Notes under the pieces: model-generated
What the model was told of the DNA's origin: nothing
The model's input: only the letters and a program-made list of their open reading frames with translations
Database searches by the model: none
Position numbers and translations under genes: made by a program
In this document: one piece after another, positions 1 to 9,489 of the stretch
Layout of the letters: the number at the start of each line of letters is the position of its first letter
How positions within the stretch are numbered: the first letter of the stretch is position 1
Origin: Aliidiomarina sp.
GTDB lineage: Bacteria; Pseudomonadota; Gammaproteobacteria; Enterobacterales; Alteromonadaceae
DNA: 64,000 nucleotides
NCBI RefSeq assembly: GCF_022565475.1
Contig: NZ_JAIUMR010000010.1
Location: 43,733-107,732, forward strand
Reading direction: 5' to 3'

Positions 1-961
1 CTGCAATTTCGAGCGCTAGGTACTCCTCACCAAAGGCATCATCAGCAATGACTTCGGCCCCGTCAAAGTGTGGCATTGACTGAGCACAGGCATGTACTTT
101 GACGTCTTTTTCGGCGAGTGCAGCTGCTGCCATTGGCAGGAAGCGATCGGCAACGTCAGCATGCACCAACAGGCCTTCTAGGGCATTACACACGCCTGTC
201 CGTTGGGTTTTACCATTCAACAGAAGCGCCAGAGCTTTGTCGAGATCCGCATCTTTGTCGACGTATAAATGGCAAACGCCTTTGTAGTGCTGTATCACAG
301 GTATTTTACTGTTGTCGCTGACGTAGTGAATTAAGCCTTCGCCGCCGCGCGGGATCACTAAGTCGATATGGTCACTTTGCTTTAAAAGTTCAGCCATCAA
401 GTCACGGTCTGGCGTCGGCACCACGGTCACTACGTCTTTTGGCAAGCCGCTGGCTTCGATGGCACTATGCATGGCCTCAGCAATGATTTTACTGGTACCG
501 ATTGCTTCGCGACCACAACGTAGAATGACGGCATTGCCTGACTTAAAGCACAGGGCACCAGCGTCGGCAGTCACATTTGGGCGCGCTTCGTAAATCATGC
601 AAATCACGCCAAGCGGAATGCGCATTTTGTCGACGCGCATGCCATTTGGACGTTCTTCCAGCAGATAGCTTTCACCAACAGGGTCGGGTAAAGCAATAAT
701 CTCTTCAATCGCACTGGCCATGTCTTCGATTCTAGCTTCATCGAGCGCGAGGCGATCCATCATTGCTGCATCAAGACCTTTTTCTTGACCAGCGACGAGA
801 TCATCGGCGTTTGCTTTGAGAATCGCCGGAGTATGCTGGCGAATGGCGTCGGCCATTTTTTGTAACACCGCATTTTTTTCGGCTGTTGGTAAAGTAGCGA
901 TAGCGCGAGCCGCTTTGGCAGCACGCTGTGAAATTTCTTGGGCTAGTATTTGGTTACTCAT
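1..961 (-). CDS. proA: Gamma-glutamyl phosphate reductase, 3' end off window
   Basis: This enzyme carries out the second step of proline synthesis, the NADPH-dependent reduction of glutamyl-5-phosphate to glutamate semialdehyde in the cytosol. The frame is open leftward from an ATG at 961 for 320 codons. The family is usually about 415-420 residues, so roughly the last quarter lies beyond position 1. Recognisable family stretches are IYEARPNVTADAGA and the region around the presumed catalytic cysteine, GVCNALE. The ATG overlaps the proB stop codon as ATGA, so the two genes are translationally coupled in the usual proB-proA order. The missing end is only an edge effect. Confidence 0.95.
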   Translation of the reverse strand, partial: MSNQILAQEISQRAAKAARAIATLPTAEKNAVLQKMADAIRQHTPAILKANADDLVAGQEKGLDAAMMDRLALDEARIEDMASAIEEIIALPDPVGESYLLEERPNGMRVDKMRIPLGVICMIYEARPNVTADAGALCFKSGNAVILRCGREAIGTSKIIAEAMHSAIEASGLPKDVVTVVPTPDRDLMAELLKQSDHIDLVIPRGGEGLIHYVSDNSKIPVIQHYKGVCHLYVDKDADLDKALALLLNGKTQRTGVCNALEGLLVHADVADRFLPMAAAALAEKDVKVHACAQSMPHFDGAEVIADDAFGEEYLALEIA

Positions 962-2073
962 TTTTTGCTCCATAACATTAAATCGTCGCGGTGAATGACT
1001 TCGCTGATTGGGCTATACCCATAGGCTTCAGCGATGGCGGTGTCGGTCTGTCCTTTAATATGAATCAGCTCATGGGAGCTATAACGACAGATACCTTTTG
1101 CGATCGTTTCCATGTTTTCTGCACTACGGATGAGTACTGCATCGCCGCGATCGAAATTTCCTTGTATATCGACGATACCCGGACTGAGTAACGAACTGCC
1201 TTCTTCACGCAGGGCTTTAATCGTGTCTGAATCGACTAAAATTTCGCCCTGAGCAATTAAGGTGTGGCGCAGCCAATGTTTCTTATTACTCAATGGGTTT
1301 TCTTTGGCTTTAAATAAGGTGCCGGGGTTTTCATTACGCAGCAAGACTTCAAATTTACTGCCTTTCCGGCCGTTGAGGATATAGGTGTCAATGCCATGGG
1401 TCGTTGCTTTCTCTGCAGCTTCCACCTTAGTGCGCATGCCACCTGTACCCACTGCACTTGCCGAACCACCGGCGAGTGCGTAGATGTTCTGATCAATTTC
1501 ATCAACCACAGGGATGAGTGTAGCGTCCTTATGCTTGTTCGGGTCTTTGTCAAACAAACCATCGATATCAGAGCAAATGAAAAGTGCATCAGCGTCAACG
1601 ACGGTCGCAACCATAGCAGCGAGATTGTCGTTGTCACCGACTTTCAAATCATCCGTTGCAAGTGCATCATTTTCATTGGCAATCGGCATGATGCCATGCT
1701 CGAGTAATGCGTTAACGGTATTACGGATGCTGATGTAACGCTCGCGGTCACGAAGATCGTCATGCGTCATGAGGACTTGAGCACAGGGGAAATCAAAAAA
1801 GCGCGCCCAGCTTTCCATTACTTGGGTTTGTCCAACAGCCGCCATGGCTTTTTTGAGGACAACCGGAACCGTTTTTTCTTCGTGGTTAAAATGATGTCGG
1901 CCTGCTGCAACGGATCCAGAAGAAACCAAGACAATTTCTTGTCCGCGCTCACGGCATTCATTAATGAAGCGAGCGATGGCTAAAAGATATTTTGAACTGC
2001 AACCGTTACCATCTGGCGCGATTAGAGCACTGCCGACTTTAATCACTGCTCTTCGCCAGGCTGGGATTTTCAT
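958..2073 (-). CDS. proB: Glutamate 5-kinase
   Basis: Glutamate 5-kinase phosphorylates glutamate with ATP and is the feedback-inhibited first step of proline synthesis. The 371-residue protein has the amino-acid kinase fold at the N-terminus (VIKVGSALI, then LVSSGSVAAGR). The central GGMRTKVEAA segment belongs to the nucleotide and substrate site. A C-terminal PUA domain covers roughly residues 280-360. Length agrees with E. coli ProB (367). It is the first gene of a proB-proA unit and is followed directly by proA with a 4-base overlap. The 288 bases upstream to yggX hold the yggX terminator and presumably the proBA promoter, which I could not assign with certainty. Confidence 0.96.
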   Translation of the reverse strand: MKIPAWRRAVIKVGSALIAPDGNGCSSKYLLAIARFINECRERGQEIVLVSSGSVAAGRHHFNHEEKTVPVVLKKAMAAVGQTQVMESWARFFDFPCAQVLMTHDDLRDRERYISIRNTVNALLEHGIMPIANENDALATDDLKVGDNDNLAAMVATVVDADALFICSDIDGLFDKDPNKHKDATLIPVVDEIDQNIYALAGGSASAVGTGGMRTKVEAAEKATTHGIDTYILNGRKGSKFEVLLRNENPGTLFKAKENPLSNKKHWLRHTLIAQGEILVDSDTIKALREEGSSLLSPGIVDIQGNFDRGDAVLIRSAENMETIAKGICRYSSHELIHIKGQTDTAIAEAYGYSPISEVIHRDDLMLWSKK

Positions 2074-2284
2074 AGGGACTCCCTGTTAGTCAATCGAGCT
2101 GTATATACTAGCAAAATTGACCTTTGGCCTCTACCGCAAACGCGGTTAAGAGCAGGTAAACGCCATTTTCATTGCTTATAGGGGGTATTCATCAGATTTT
2201 TGCTATGCATAGGCTGGATGTGTTAATGAATCGCCAGTGCCTGAGTAATTAAGCAAGCGAACTGCATAAATGTGATATATGGCT

Positions 2285-2326
2285 AAAACACGAGTTTTCG
2301 TGGCGAGCTGCAATGGTTTGCAGCTC
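2285..2326 (-). terminator. Double hairpin terminator after mutY-yggX
   Basis: Just downstream of yggX on its strand lies a perfect 9-bp stem (2305-2313 with 2318-2326, loop of 4). It is followed by a second 5-bp stem (2289-2293 with 2298-2302) that runs into a short T tract on the minus strand. Position and structure fit intrinsic termination of the mutY-yggX transcript. The T tract is only four bases, so efficiency is uncertain. Confidence 0.6.
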
Positions 2327-2361
2327 TGACAGTGAATATCGGCTGTGAAGTCGGTGTTACG

Positions 2362-2634
2362 CTATTTACTTGGCGGCGTGTAACCTTCAATATCGACGTC
2401 TTTGCCTTCAAAAAGAAACCCTTCCATTTCTCGCTCAAGGAAAGCCCGTGCATCGGGATCCATAAGGTTAAGCCGTTTTTCATTAATCAACATTGTTTGT
2501 TTCTTCTGCCACTCAGCCCATGCTTCTTTAGAGATATTCTCAAAGATTCGCTGCCCTAAATCGCCGGGGTAGAGTTGAAAGTCCAGTCCATCGGCTTCTT
2601 TCTGCAAGTATTGACAAAATACGGTACGTGCCAT
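2362..2634 (-). CDS. yggX: Iron-trafficking / Fe-S protection protein YggX
   Basis: This small cytosolic protein (90 residues) is associated in enterobacteria with protecting Fe-S clusters from oxidative damage and with iron handling. The sequence resembles E. coli YggX nearly end to end. Markers are the N-terminal MARTVFC with its conserved cysteine, the DFQLYPG segment, the SKEAWAEWQ segment and the C-terminal [13 protein letters not shown]. It lies 140 bases downstream of mutY on the same strand, the same pairing as in E. coli, where MutY itself carries an Fe-S cluster. Length equals the family norm. Confidence 0.95.
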   Translation of the reverse strand: MARTVFCQYLQKEADGLDFQLYPGDLGQRIFENISKEAWAEWQKKQTMLINEKRLNLMDPDARAFLEREMEGFLFEGKDVDIEGYTPPSK

Positions 2635-2774
2635 GATTTAATTTCCTCATTACCAAGCGCTGGTGAACGCGGTGGATAATTCGCCGCTGTAATCGAGGCT
2701 TGCATCTTAGCATAGCCAAAGCTTCTGAAGCAGCAGTTGTTGGTCAGTTTCTGCGTCTGAGTCGCGCGCTGTTG

Positions 2775-3833
2775 TTATTCTTGCAACTGTTGCTGAATAA
2801 ACTTCCGAATCGGTGTGGGCATCCCCACTTGTTCAAGCTGCTCTTGATCAATCGCCTTTAGATCACGTGGCTGCGACAAGGTTTCATTGAGTTCAAGCGC
2901 TTGCACTTGCCAAACCTGAGCGCGCAGCTTGTAGTGGCTAAACGTGTGGAGAAATTCGCCAACTAAATTGGCGTTTTCCGGAGCACTCTCAAGTTCAGGG
3001 AGGGCCCATAACGTCGCCCAGATGCCTTGTTCTGGACGACGCTCGAGCCACAAACCATCGCGTTCGAGTTGCCAGAGAAAGTGGCCATGACGTGTTGGCA
3101 GTGTCTTTTTTGTTTTTGGGTTGGGAAACTCCGCCACCCGATTCTGCAGTTTTGCTTGGCAATGTCGCACGAAAGGACATTTTTCACAGTTTGGACTTTT
3201 GGGTTTACAGACTGTTGCGCCTAAATCTAAGAGACCTTGAGCAAAGTTGCGATTGTTTTGGTTTGGTGTGAGATGCTCTGCAAGTTGCCAAAGTGTTTTA
3301 TTGACAGCGGTACTCAGCGGCTGTCCGGAAATGGTGAAAAGGCGACAAAATAGGCGCCGAACATTGCCGTCGACAATGGGTCCATAGGCGTCGAATGCAA
3401 ATGCGCGAATGGCGCCTGCAGTATAGCGACCGACGCCGGGGATTTTCTCCAGTTCAGTAAGCTCCTGAGGAAATTGACCGTCGTACTCATTCACCAGATA
3501 CCGCGCAGCTTTCTGCAGATTTCGCGCCCGCGAGTAATAACCTAGACCTTGCCATAAGGCCATCACCTGATCTTCTTCCGCGGCGGCTAACGTCGGCAAA
3601 TCAGGAAACGTTTCCATCCAGCGCTGGAAATAGGGAACGACAGTGCTCACCTGTGTTTGCTGCAACATAATTTCGCTTACCAGAACACGGTAGGGTGTCG
3701 CGGGTTGCTGCCACGGCAAATCGTGGCGACCATGTTGTTGTTGCCAAGCGAGCACACACTGAGCGAAGCCATCGGCTGTCAGTGAGAATGCTGGTAAAAC
3801 GGACTTTTCATTACTTTTTTTCGGTGAACTCAT
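2775..3833 (-). CDS. mutY: Adenine DNA glycosylase MutY
   Basis: MutY removes adenine mispaired with 8-oxoguanine or G, preventing G:C to T:A transversions. The 352-residue protein has the helix-hairpin-helix region ([12 protein letters not shown]) followed by the catalytic aspartate of PIVDGNVRR. The [4Fe-4S] cysteines are spaced C-x6-C-x2-C-x5-C in the segment [19 protein letters not shown]-terminal NUDIX-like domain that reads 8-oxoG begins near residue 230. It is divergent from trmB (81-base gap) and followed by yggX, as in E. coli. Confidence 0.97.
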   Translation of the reverse strand: MSSPKKSNEKSVLPAFSLTADGFAQCVLAWQQQHGRHDLPWQQPATPYRVLVSEIMLQQTQVSTVVPYFQRWMETFPDLPTLAAAEEDQVMALWQGLGYYSRARNLQKAARYLVNEYDGQFPQELTELEKIPGVGRYTAGAIRAFAFDAYGPIVDGNVRRLFCRLFTISGQPLSTAVNKTLWQLAEHLTPNQNNRNFAQGLLDLGATVCKPKSPNCEKCPFVRHCQAKLQNRVAEFPNPKTKKTLPTRHGHFLWQLERDGLWLERRPEQGIWATLWALPELESAPENANLVGEFLHTFSHYKLRAQVWQVQALELNETLSQPRDLKAIDQEQLEQVGMPTPIRKFIQQQLQE

Positions 3834-3913
3834 GGAATTTGCTTGTTTTTTCGGCAGCGAGTTGGATAATGGCGACCCATTTTAGACTTCATCCGACGAG
3901 TGTAACAGGTTCA

Positions 3914-4654
3914 ATGACCATGGCAGAGCAAAAATCACCATTAATGACCAACGACGAACAGCAGTCAACGGGCGAACGCTACATGCGGCAGATTCGCAGC
4001 TTTGTTCGCCGCGAAGGCCGCCTCACGAAAGGACAGGCTGGTGCGCTCGAGCGCCAGTGGCCGACTATGGGTATTGAGTTTCATGGTGAAGTGCTTAACC
4101 CGTCGACCTTGTTTGGCAATGACCATCCGGTTGTCCTCGAAATCGGTTTTGGCATGGGTAAGTCACTTGTGGCGATGGCGAAAGCAATGCCAGAGAAGAA
4201 CTTTATTGGTGTTGAAGTGCATCGACCGGGCGTCGGAGCCTGCTTGCTTGAAGCAGAAAGCCAAGGCGTTAGTAACTTAAAAGTGATAGAGCATGACGCG
4301 GTTGAAGTGCTGAAAGACTGGCTTCCAGATCATTGTTTAGACGGCGTGCAGATCTTCTTTCCTGACCCATGGCATAAAAAACGTCACCATAAACGCCGCT
4401 TAATTCAGCTTGAGTTTGTAGCGTTATTGCGGACTAAATTGAAAGAGGGTGGTGTTCTTCATTTGGCAACAGATTGGGAAAATTATGCGGAGCATATGCT
4501 CGAGGTGATGAGCGCAGCGCCGGGCTTCGAAAACCAAGCCGCAGATGGAACCTATATTCCGCGCCCAGATGAGCGCCCGCTGACAAAGTTCGAGCAGCGT
4601 GGACACCGGTTAGGCCATGGCGTGTGGGACATGAAGTTTACCGCGACTGTCTGA
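3914..4654 (+). CDS. trmB: tRNA (guanine-N7-)-methyltransferase
   Basis: TrmB uses S-adenosylmethionine to make m7G46 in the variable loop of tRNAs. The SAM-binding motif [16 protein letters not shown] and the family signature [15 protein letters not shown] are both present, as is the C-terminal [16 protein letters not shown]. The frame is open further upstream, but that region lies inside mutY on the other strand. I chose the ATG at 3914 (246 residues), with AGG about 5 bases before it. ATGs at 3920 and 3944 are alternatives, and E. coli TrmB has 239 residues. It is divergent from mutY, which is a conserved arrangement. Confidence 0.93.
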   Translation: MTMAEQKSPLMTNDEQQSTGERYMRQIRSFVRREGRLTKGQAGALERQWPTMGIEFHGEVLNPSTLFGNDHPVVLEIGFGMGKSLVAMAKAMPEKNFIGVEVHRPGVGACLLEAESQGVSNLKVIEHDAVEVLKDWLPDHCLDGVQIFFPDPWHKKRHHKRRLIQLEFVALLRTKLKEGGVLHLATDWENYAEHMLEVMSAAPGFENQAADGTYIPRPDERPLTKFEQRGHRLGHGVWDMKFTATV

Positions 4655-4678
4655 TTAAACTGATTGTATTCTATGGAG

Positions 4679-4711
4679 TCCCAAGCATGCAGATACAGCT
4701 TGGGATTTTTT
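4679..4711 (+). terminator. Terminator after trmB
   Basis: An 8-bp perfect stem (4679-4686 with 4698-4705, 11-base loop) is followed at once by six T residues, a standard intrinsic terminator for trmB. It ends at the stop codon of the convergent hemW gene. The other strand lacks an equally good T tract, so it is probably one-directional. Confidence 0.85.
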
Positions 4712-5870
4712 AATCGTCGAGGAGATCACTCAGGACTTGGTTTAAATACAGTCGACCTAATGCTGTGGTTTCCCAAGACTGCTTATGGCTAACGATAAAG
4801 CCACGTTGAATTGCGTCGCTCAATGCATTTTCGGCAGCTTGAATCGGCAGTCCAGTAAAGGCGGTAAAGTCCGACTTTGGCACAGGTTCAAGGAGCCGCA
4901 GTCGATTCATGAAAAACTCGAAACACAAGTCGCTGTCACTGACCTGCCAATGCTTATACAGATAAGGTCGCGTTAAGTCTAAGTAACCGCGTGGATGCTT
5001 TATTTTTTCGCTGCGCATAATTCGTCCTTCGGCTGGCAGCGTGATCTTGCCATGCGCACCACAACCAATTCCTAAGTAGTCACCAAAGCGCCAATAATTA
5101 GTGTTGTGGCGACCTCGATGACCCGGCCAACCATAAGCACTGACTTCGTATTGCTCGTATCCTGCCGCCGCTAGGCGTTGATGCCCTTGTTCATAGATTT
5201 CCCACAAGAGATCGTCATGCGGTAACTGCGGCGGTTGACTGGCAAATAATGTATTTGGCTCGATGGTGAGTTGATACCAGGAAATGTGGGGTGGGTTCAG
5301 CGCGATAATGCCGTCTAAATCAGCCATTGCTGTCGCCAAAGTTTGATCGGGAAGGCCGTGCATTAAATCGAGATTAAAACTTTTTAATGGCAAGATGCTT
5401 GCGTGTCGAGCTGCCACTCGTGCCTGTTCGGGGTCGTGAATTCGACCCAAGCGCTGAAGCTGTTCGGTTTGAAGGCTTTGAACACCAATCGACAAGCGAT
5501 TAACACCGGCGTCGACAAACCCTGCAAAACGTTCGGTTTCAAAGGTTCCAGGGTTGGCTTCCAATGTGATCTCGATATCATCAGCAAATGGAATTCGTTG
5601 TTCGATTCCTTGTAAGAGACGCTGAATGCCGGCCGCAGAAAATAAGCTCGGTGTGCCACCGCCGATAAAAATTGAGTGCAGTTCGCGCCCTTGTACGAAG
5701 GCTAGATCTTGCTCGAGATCATCCAGCAAACAAGCAATGTACTCGGCTTCCGGTATCACATTCGGTTGCGCGTGCGAATTAAAATCGCAATATGGGCATT
5801 TTTGTACGCACCAAGGAATGTGCACATAAAGACTGAGTGGAGGCAGTTGCAACACCATCGGTGAACTCAC
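4710..5870 (-). CDS. hemW: Radical SAM protein HemW (heme chaperone-like)
   Basis: HemW belongs to the coproporphyrinogen III oxidase-like radical SAM family. Members are now regarded as heme-binding chaperones rather than true oxidases. The radical SAM cluster motif C-x3-C-x2-C is visible near residues 20-30 as CVQKCPYC, preceded by LSLYVHIPW. Length (386) is close to E. coli HemW (378). It overlaps the end of rdgB by four bases, so the rdgB-hemW pair is translationally coupled as in E. coli. The C-terminal HemN domain includes [14 protein letters not shown]. Confidence 0.93.
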   Translation of the reverse strand: MSSPMVLQLPPLSLYVHIPWCVQKCPYCDFNSHAQPNVIPEAEYIACLLDDLEQDLAFVQGRELHSIFIGGGTPSLFSAAGIQRLLQGIEQRIPFADDIEITLEANPGTFETERFAGFVDAGVNRLSIGVQSLQTEQLQRLGRIHDPEQARVAARHASILPLKSFNLDLMHGLPDQTLATAMADLDGIIALNPPHISWYQLTIEPNTLFASQPPQLPHDDLLWEIYEQGHQRLAAAGYEQYEVSAYGWPGHRGRHNTNYWRFGDYLGIGCGAHGKITLPAEGRIMRSEKIKHPRGYLDLTRPYLYKHWQVSDSDLCFEFFMNRLRLLEPVPKSDFTAFTGLPIQAAENALSDAIQRGFIVSHKQSWETTALGRLYLNQVLSDLLDD

Positions 5871-6544
5871 ACTAAGCTGTTCATGAGCAAGTTAAGTGCT
5901 TGCCCACGGTGACTGAGTTGTTTTTTTAAATCGGCAGTAAGCTCAGCTGCGGTGCACTGTTGCTCAGGCACCCAGAAAATGGGGTCGTAGCCAAATCCGC
6001 CTGTACCAGCGGCTGCAGTGGTAATATATCCAGGCCAACGACCATGACAAACAATGGGCGTGGGATCATCTGCTGAGCGCATATATACCAAGACACAATG
6101 GAATTGAGCTTGCCGTTGTTCCTGAGGAACCCCCGCAAGTGCCGCCAATAATTTCGCAATATTCGCTTGGTCTTTTGTCAGCAGCTGGCCATCTTCGTCG
6201 GTTGTCGAAAACTTCACGTTATCATCAAGTTGTGCGTAACGCGCTGAGTAGATGCCGGGAGCACCGGATAAATAGTCAACTGCAAGTCCAGAATCATCCG
6301 CGAGTGCTGGTAAACCAGTTGCAGCACAGGCATGACGTGCTTTAATGATGGCATTCTCAATAAAGGTTTTACCGGTTTCCTCGGCATCGCTTACCTTAAA
6401 CTCGGTTTGTGGGATCACGTCCCAGCCGAAAGGCGCGAGTAAAGCAACCAGTTCCGCTACTTTCCCTGCATTTCCGGTGGCTAGTACCAGTTTTTTTTTA
6501 GGTTTATCATTAATATTTTGATTTTCTGGCATAATTTTCATCAA
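5867..6544 (-). CDS. rdgB: dITP/XTP pyrophosphatase RdgB
   Basis: This house-cleaning enzyme hydrolyses dITP, ITP and XTP to monophosphates and so keeps deaminated purines out of DNA. The nucleotide-binding motif [12 protein letters not shown], the catalytic DDSGLAVD and the C-terminal [11 protein letters not shown] and SHRGQAL are all recognisable. The 225-residue length exceeds the usual 195-200 because of a polar N-terminal extension of about 18 residues. A start at Met5 is possible. The gene is first in a unit with hemW. In E. coli the same pair follows yggT, but here an antiporter gene of opposite direction intervenes. Confidence 0.94.
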   Translation of the reverse strand: MMKIMPENQNINDKPKKKLVLATGNAGKVAELVALLAPFGWDVIPQTEFKVSDAEETGKTFIENAIIKARHACAATGLPALADDSGLAVDYLSGAPGIYSARYAQLDDNVKFSTTDEDGQLLTKDQANIAKLLAALAGVPQEQRQAQFHCVLVYMRSADDPTPIVCHGRWPGYITTAAAGTGGFGYDPIFWVPEQQCTAAELTADLKKQLSHRGQALNLLMNSLV

Positions 6545-6641
6545 TGACGCAAATAAATTTATGCGGCGAATTATAGCGCACTTCTTTGCCTGTGTTATTA
6601 TCTATTGCCCTGATATTAAGAGAAGGAACGAGTGAGAACCT

Positions 6642-8378
6642 ATGGAAGCCGTGAACTTTCTTATATTAATTGCAGGCGCAATGTTGTTTCTCAGCATCGT
6701 TGCCGTGCAATTTTCGGTTCGCATTGGTGCTCCACTGCTTTTAGTGTTTCTTTCCATAGGTATGCTGGCGGGTGAGGAAGGACTGCTTGGTTTAACCTTC
6801 AATAATCCCGATATAGCATTACTTATCGGCTCTGTGGCCCTCGTCATTATTCTTTTTGATGGTGGCTTGCGTACCCATCCGGAACGTTTTCGCGTCGCAC
6901 TTGCACCAGCCGCTATGCTGGCCTCGGTGGGTGTCATTATCACCTGTATCATCACCGGAATTGCTGCCGCTTACTTATTTGGTTTTTCGTGGGTTGAAGG
7001 ACTCTTACTGGGTGCAATCCTGAGTTCGACTGACGCAGCTGCAGTATTCTCAATTTTCCAGTCGCAAAAACTGCGGATTAAAGAGCGTGTTGCTGCAACC
7101 TTGGAAATTGAATCGGGGAGTAATGACCCGATGGCCGTCATTTTGACGGTAACGCTTGTGAGTGTGTTAGCGCAGCCCGAGTTACCGGTTGGTTTCGGCG
7201 TTGTCGTTGTCTTTCTGCAACAAGCTATAGTCGGAGCGCTTTTAGGTTATCTCGGCGGGAAACTTTTTGTTTTAACCTGTCGAAAATTACAATTGCATGT
7301 CTCGTTTTTCCCTCTCTTAGCGGTTTCCGCAAGTATCTTAGTCTTTGGGCTAGCAGCTAATTTAGGCGGAAGTGGCTTCTTAGCTGTGTATTTGATGGGC
7401 TACTTGGTGGGCAATGCGAAGCTACCCCAAGTGATGCATATTTTAAGAGTTCATGACGGTCTCGCTTGGTTGTCACAAATCGTCATGTTCTTGATGCTTG
7501 GCTTGTTGATGACGCCAAGTTCAGTATTCAATATTATTCTACCGGCCTTGGGGCTAGCCCTTGTGCTGATTTTTGTTGCTCGTCCAGTTGCGGTGTTTAT
7601 AAGTTTGGCACCGTTCCGTTTTCCTTGGCGGGATCAGGTTTTTATCAGTTGGGTCGGTTTGCGCGGCGCGGTACCGATCGTACTCGCGTTATTTCCATGG
7701 ATATCTGGCCTGGAAAACCAACAACTCTACTTTGAAATAGCCTTCGTTGTTGTCCTCGTTTCTCTCGTAGTTCAGGGTTGGAGTATCTCCTATACCGCGA
7801 GAAAAATGGGGCTGGAAATTCCACCGGAGGCTGAGCCTGATTCTCGGACACCGATTGAGTCAATCCGTGCCGATGATGTAATGGAAGTAGCCGTGTATCG
7901 AATTACCGAAGATTCAGCAGCGGTAGAACATTTCTGGCATGAAATTAACTTACCACGTGACGCTGACTTTGTGGGCTTAGTACGTGACGGTCATTGGCTG
8001 CGATCCAGTAATAATCCACAGCTGTTAGCCGGTGATTTTATTATGGTGCTAACGCGCACCTCTGACGTCGCCAAAATTAGTGAAGTACTTGCATCGTCAG
8101 GCAGCGATCAACGGGTGAATAAAAAGTCGTTCTTTGGTGATTTTATATTGAATGCAGATATTACCCTTGCTGATTTGGCCGGCTTTTACGCGATTCCTGA
8201 GGACAGCGGCGAAGAGTTAGACACGGATATTCGCGAGATCTTTCGGCGTCGCTTCCATCGCCGCGTGGTTATCGGCGATCATATTATTATCGGGAATTTG
8301 ATGTTTACTGTGCGCGAAGTAAGCGAAGAAGGCACGATTTTGAAGGTTGGTGTGAAGGTGGTTGAACAACGCAAATAA
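6642..8378 (+). CDS. nhaP2: K+(Na+)/H+ antiporter, NhaP2/CvrA type
   Basis: This inner-membrane cation/proton antiporter of the CPA1 family probably exchanges K+ or Na+ for H+. The N-terminal two thirds (to about residue 390) hold some 12 hydrophobic segments. They include ILFDGGLRTHPE, GAILSSTDAAAVFS with the transport aspartate region, and SGSNDPMAVILT. A cytosolic part follows, with a TrkA-C-like domain (about 400-480) and a CorC/HlyC-like C-terminal domain. This is the layout of E. coli CvrA (578 residues, the same length). It stands alone, facing away from rdgB and towards the DUF4426 gene. Its last codons form one arm of a 13-bp inverted repeat. Cation specificity cannot be read from sequence. 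Confidence 0.9.
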   Translation: MEAVNFLILIAGAMLFLSIVAVQFSVRIGAPLLLVFLSIGMLAGEEGLLGLTFNNPDIALLIGSVALVIILFDGGLRTHPERFRVALAPAAMLASVGVIITCIITGIAAAYLFGFSWVEGLLLGAILSSTDAAAVFSIFQSQKLRIKERVAATLEIESGSNDPMAVILTVTLVSVLAQPELPVGFGVVVVFLQQAIVGALLGYLGGKLFVLTCRKLQLHVSFFPLLAVSASILVFGLAANLGGSGFLAVYLMGYLVGNAKLPQVMHILRVHDGLAWLSQIVMFLMLGLLMTPSSVFNIILPALGLALVLIFVARPVAVFISLAPFRFPWRDQVFISWVGLRGAVPIVLALFPWISGLENQQLYFEIAFVVVLVSLVVQGWSISYTARKMGLEIPPEAEPDSRTPIESIRADDVMEVAVYRITEDSAAVEHFWHEINLPRDADFVGLVRDGHWLRSSNNPQLLAGDFIMVLTRTSDVAKISEVLASSGSDQRVNKKSFFGDFILNADITLADLAGFYAIPEDSGEELDTDIREIFRRRFHRRVVIGDHIIIGNLMFTVREVSEEGTILKVGVKVVEQRK

Positions 8379-8391
8379 GCGTTGTTCAACC
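8360..8391 (+). repeat. Inverted repeat enclosing the nhaP2 stop codon
   Basis: A perfect 13-bp inverted repeat (8360-8372 with 8379-8391) is separated by six bases that contain the TAA stop at 8376-8378. One arm codes for the last residues of the antiporter. No T tract follows on either strand, so it is not a textbook intrinsic terminator. It may stabilise the 3' end of the mRNA or act with other factors. Confidence 0.8.
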
Positions 8392-8411
8392 GAGCCGCTT
8401 TCAAGTCATGC

Positions 8412-8918
8412 TTAATCTCGATAGAAGGTGTGTGTGAAGCGCAATTCTCGAGTTTCATCGCCATGGCGGATGGTAATAAAGAAGCGTATCCGATCGTCAT
8501 CGCTATGGCGGACTTCCGAAATGAAATAAATCGCGGGCTCTTCAATAAACCGGCGGAACTGCAGTTCCTGCCGTTGTCCGGCACTGTTGAGTGCATAGCC
8601 TTGAATTTGCGCACGTAAGGCAGGTTTATCTTCTCGGCTGGCGTCCAAAACAGAAATATTCACTAAGCCGCGAGCATTACTGCGACGGATATTGTAGCGG
8701 TTGGCAATATCGGCCTGTAAAAAGGTACTCGCGAAAGCAATATAATGAACTTCCCAATCGCCGAGCTCGACAAACTGTCCACCTTGTGGCTCGCTTGTCT
8801 GCGTCGTGGTTTGACTATGAGCCTGCCATGATAGCAGCATCAAAACCACGAGAGTCACGATCCAAGCGATGGTGGTTGCCTTGCACAAGAGCGAGCGATA
8901 GAGCTTCAATTGGGTCAT
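8412..8918 (-). CDS. DUF4426 periplasmic protein
   Basis: This protein of unknown function resembles the DUF4426 family. I chose the ATG at 8918 (168 residues), 7 bases after the yggT stop. An in-frame start at 8960 would lie inside yggT. A hydrophobic stretch near residues 12-32 ends in WQAHSQTTT, suggesting a signal peptide or membrane anchor with the rest in the periplasm. The body contains FVELGDWEVHYIAF near its beginning and ends with GDETRELRFTHTFYRD. It is the last gene of the leftward yggS-proC-yggT group. Function is unknown. Confidence 0.8.
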   Translation of the reverse strand: MTQLKLYRSLLCKATTIAWIVTLVVLMLLSWQAHSQTTTQTSEPQGGQFVELGDWEVHYIAFASTFLQADIANRYNIRRSNARGLVNISVLDASREDKPALRAQIQGYALNSAGQRQELQFRRFIEEPAIYFISEVRHSDDDRIRFFITIRHGDETRELRFTHTFYRD

Positions 8919-8925
8919 CGATGAC

Positions 8926-9459
8926 TTAGCCTCCCAATGAAATACGCAGGAATTGGACAATAATAATCAGGACTAAAACCGACAAGTCGAGACCGCCAAT
9001 GGGTGGGATAATACGGCGAATCGGTGCAAGTAATGGCTCCGTTAATTGCGCCATGACAAACTCCATCGGATGACGCCCTTGGCTAAACCAGCTTAAGATC
9101 GCGCGAATCAGTAAGATCCAGAAAACCAACGTTAGCGCTGTCACTATCGTTGCTTGGATGGACGTAACGAGCAGTTCAATAACACCAAAGGGAAAACCGC
9201 CTAACTGCAAGTGAACGATAATAAAGAATTTAAGTGCTGACAAGGCCACAGCAAGAAATGCAGCGGCAATGTCAAAACGTCCAAGAGTCGGTAAGATCTT
9301 TCGCAACGGAGTTAAAATCGGGCTGGTGATCTTGACGATAAATTGTGACACTGGATTAAAATAGTCCACGCGTGCAAGTTGCATCCACAAGCGCAAGATG
9401 ACCACCATGATGTACAGGTTAAAAACGGTAACAATTAAAAACTGAGCACCTTCGCCCAT
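8926..9459 (-). CDS. yggT: YggT family membrane protein
   Basis: This is an inner-membrane protein of 177 residues with two copies of the YGGT domain, each two hydrophobic segments flanking a DP/NP-type loop (YFNPVSQFIVKITSPIL in the first; LTEPLLAPIRRIIPP in the second). Related proteins have been linked to osmotic or potassium stress tolerance and to envelope or division functions; the precise role is unsettled. It lies 30 bases after proC in the conserved yggS-proC-yggT order. Confidence 0.9.
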   Translation of the reverse strand: MGEGAQFLIVTVFNLYIMVVILRLWMQLARVDYFNPVSQFIVKITSPILTPLRKILPTLGRFDIAAAFLAVALSALKFFIIVHLQLGGFPFGVIELLVTSIQATIVTALTLVFWILLIRAILSWFSQGRHPMEFVMAQLTEPLLAPIRRIIPPIGGLDLSVLVLIIIVQFLRISLGG

Positions 9460-9489
9460 AGCTATTTCCTTATCGACCGTTGGTCGTGA

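Noticed and set aside
3695..3913. Longer N-terminus of TrmB
   Set aside because: The extension lies antisense within mutY and has no resemblance to TrmB; the ATG at 3914 gives the family length.
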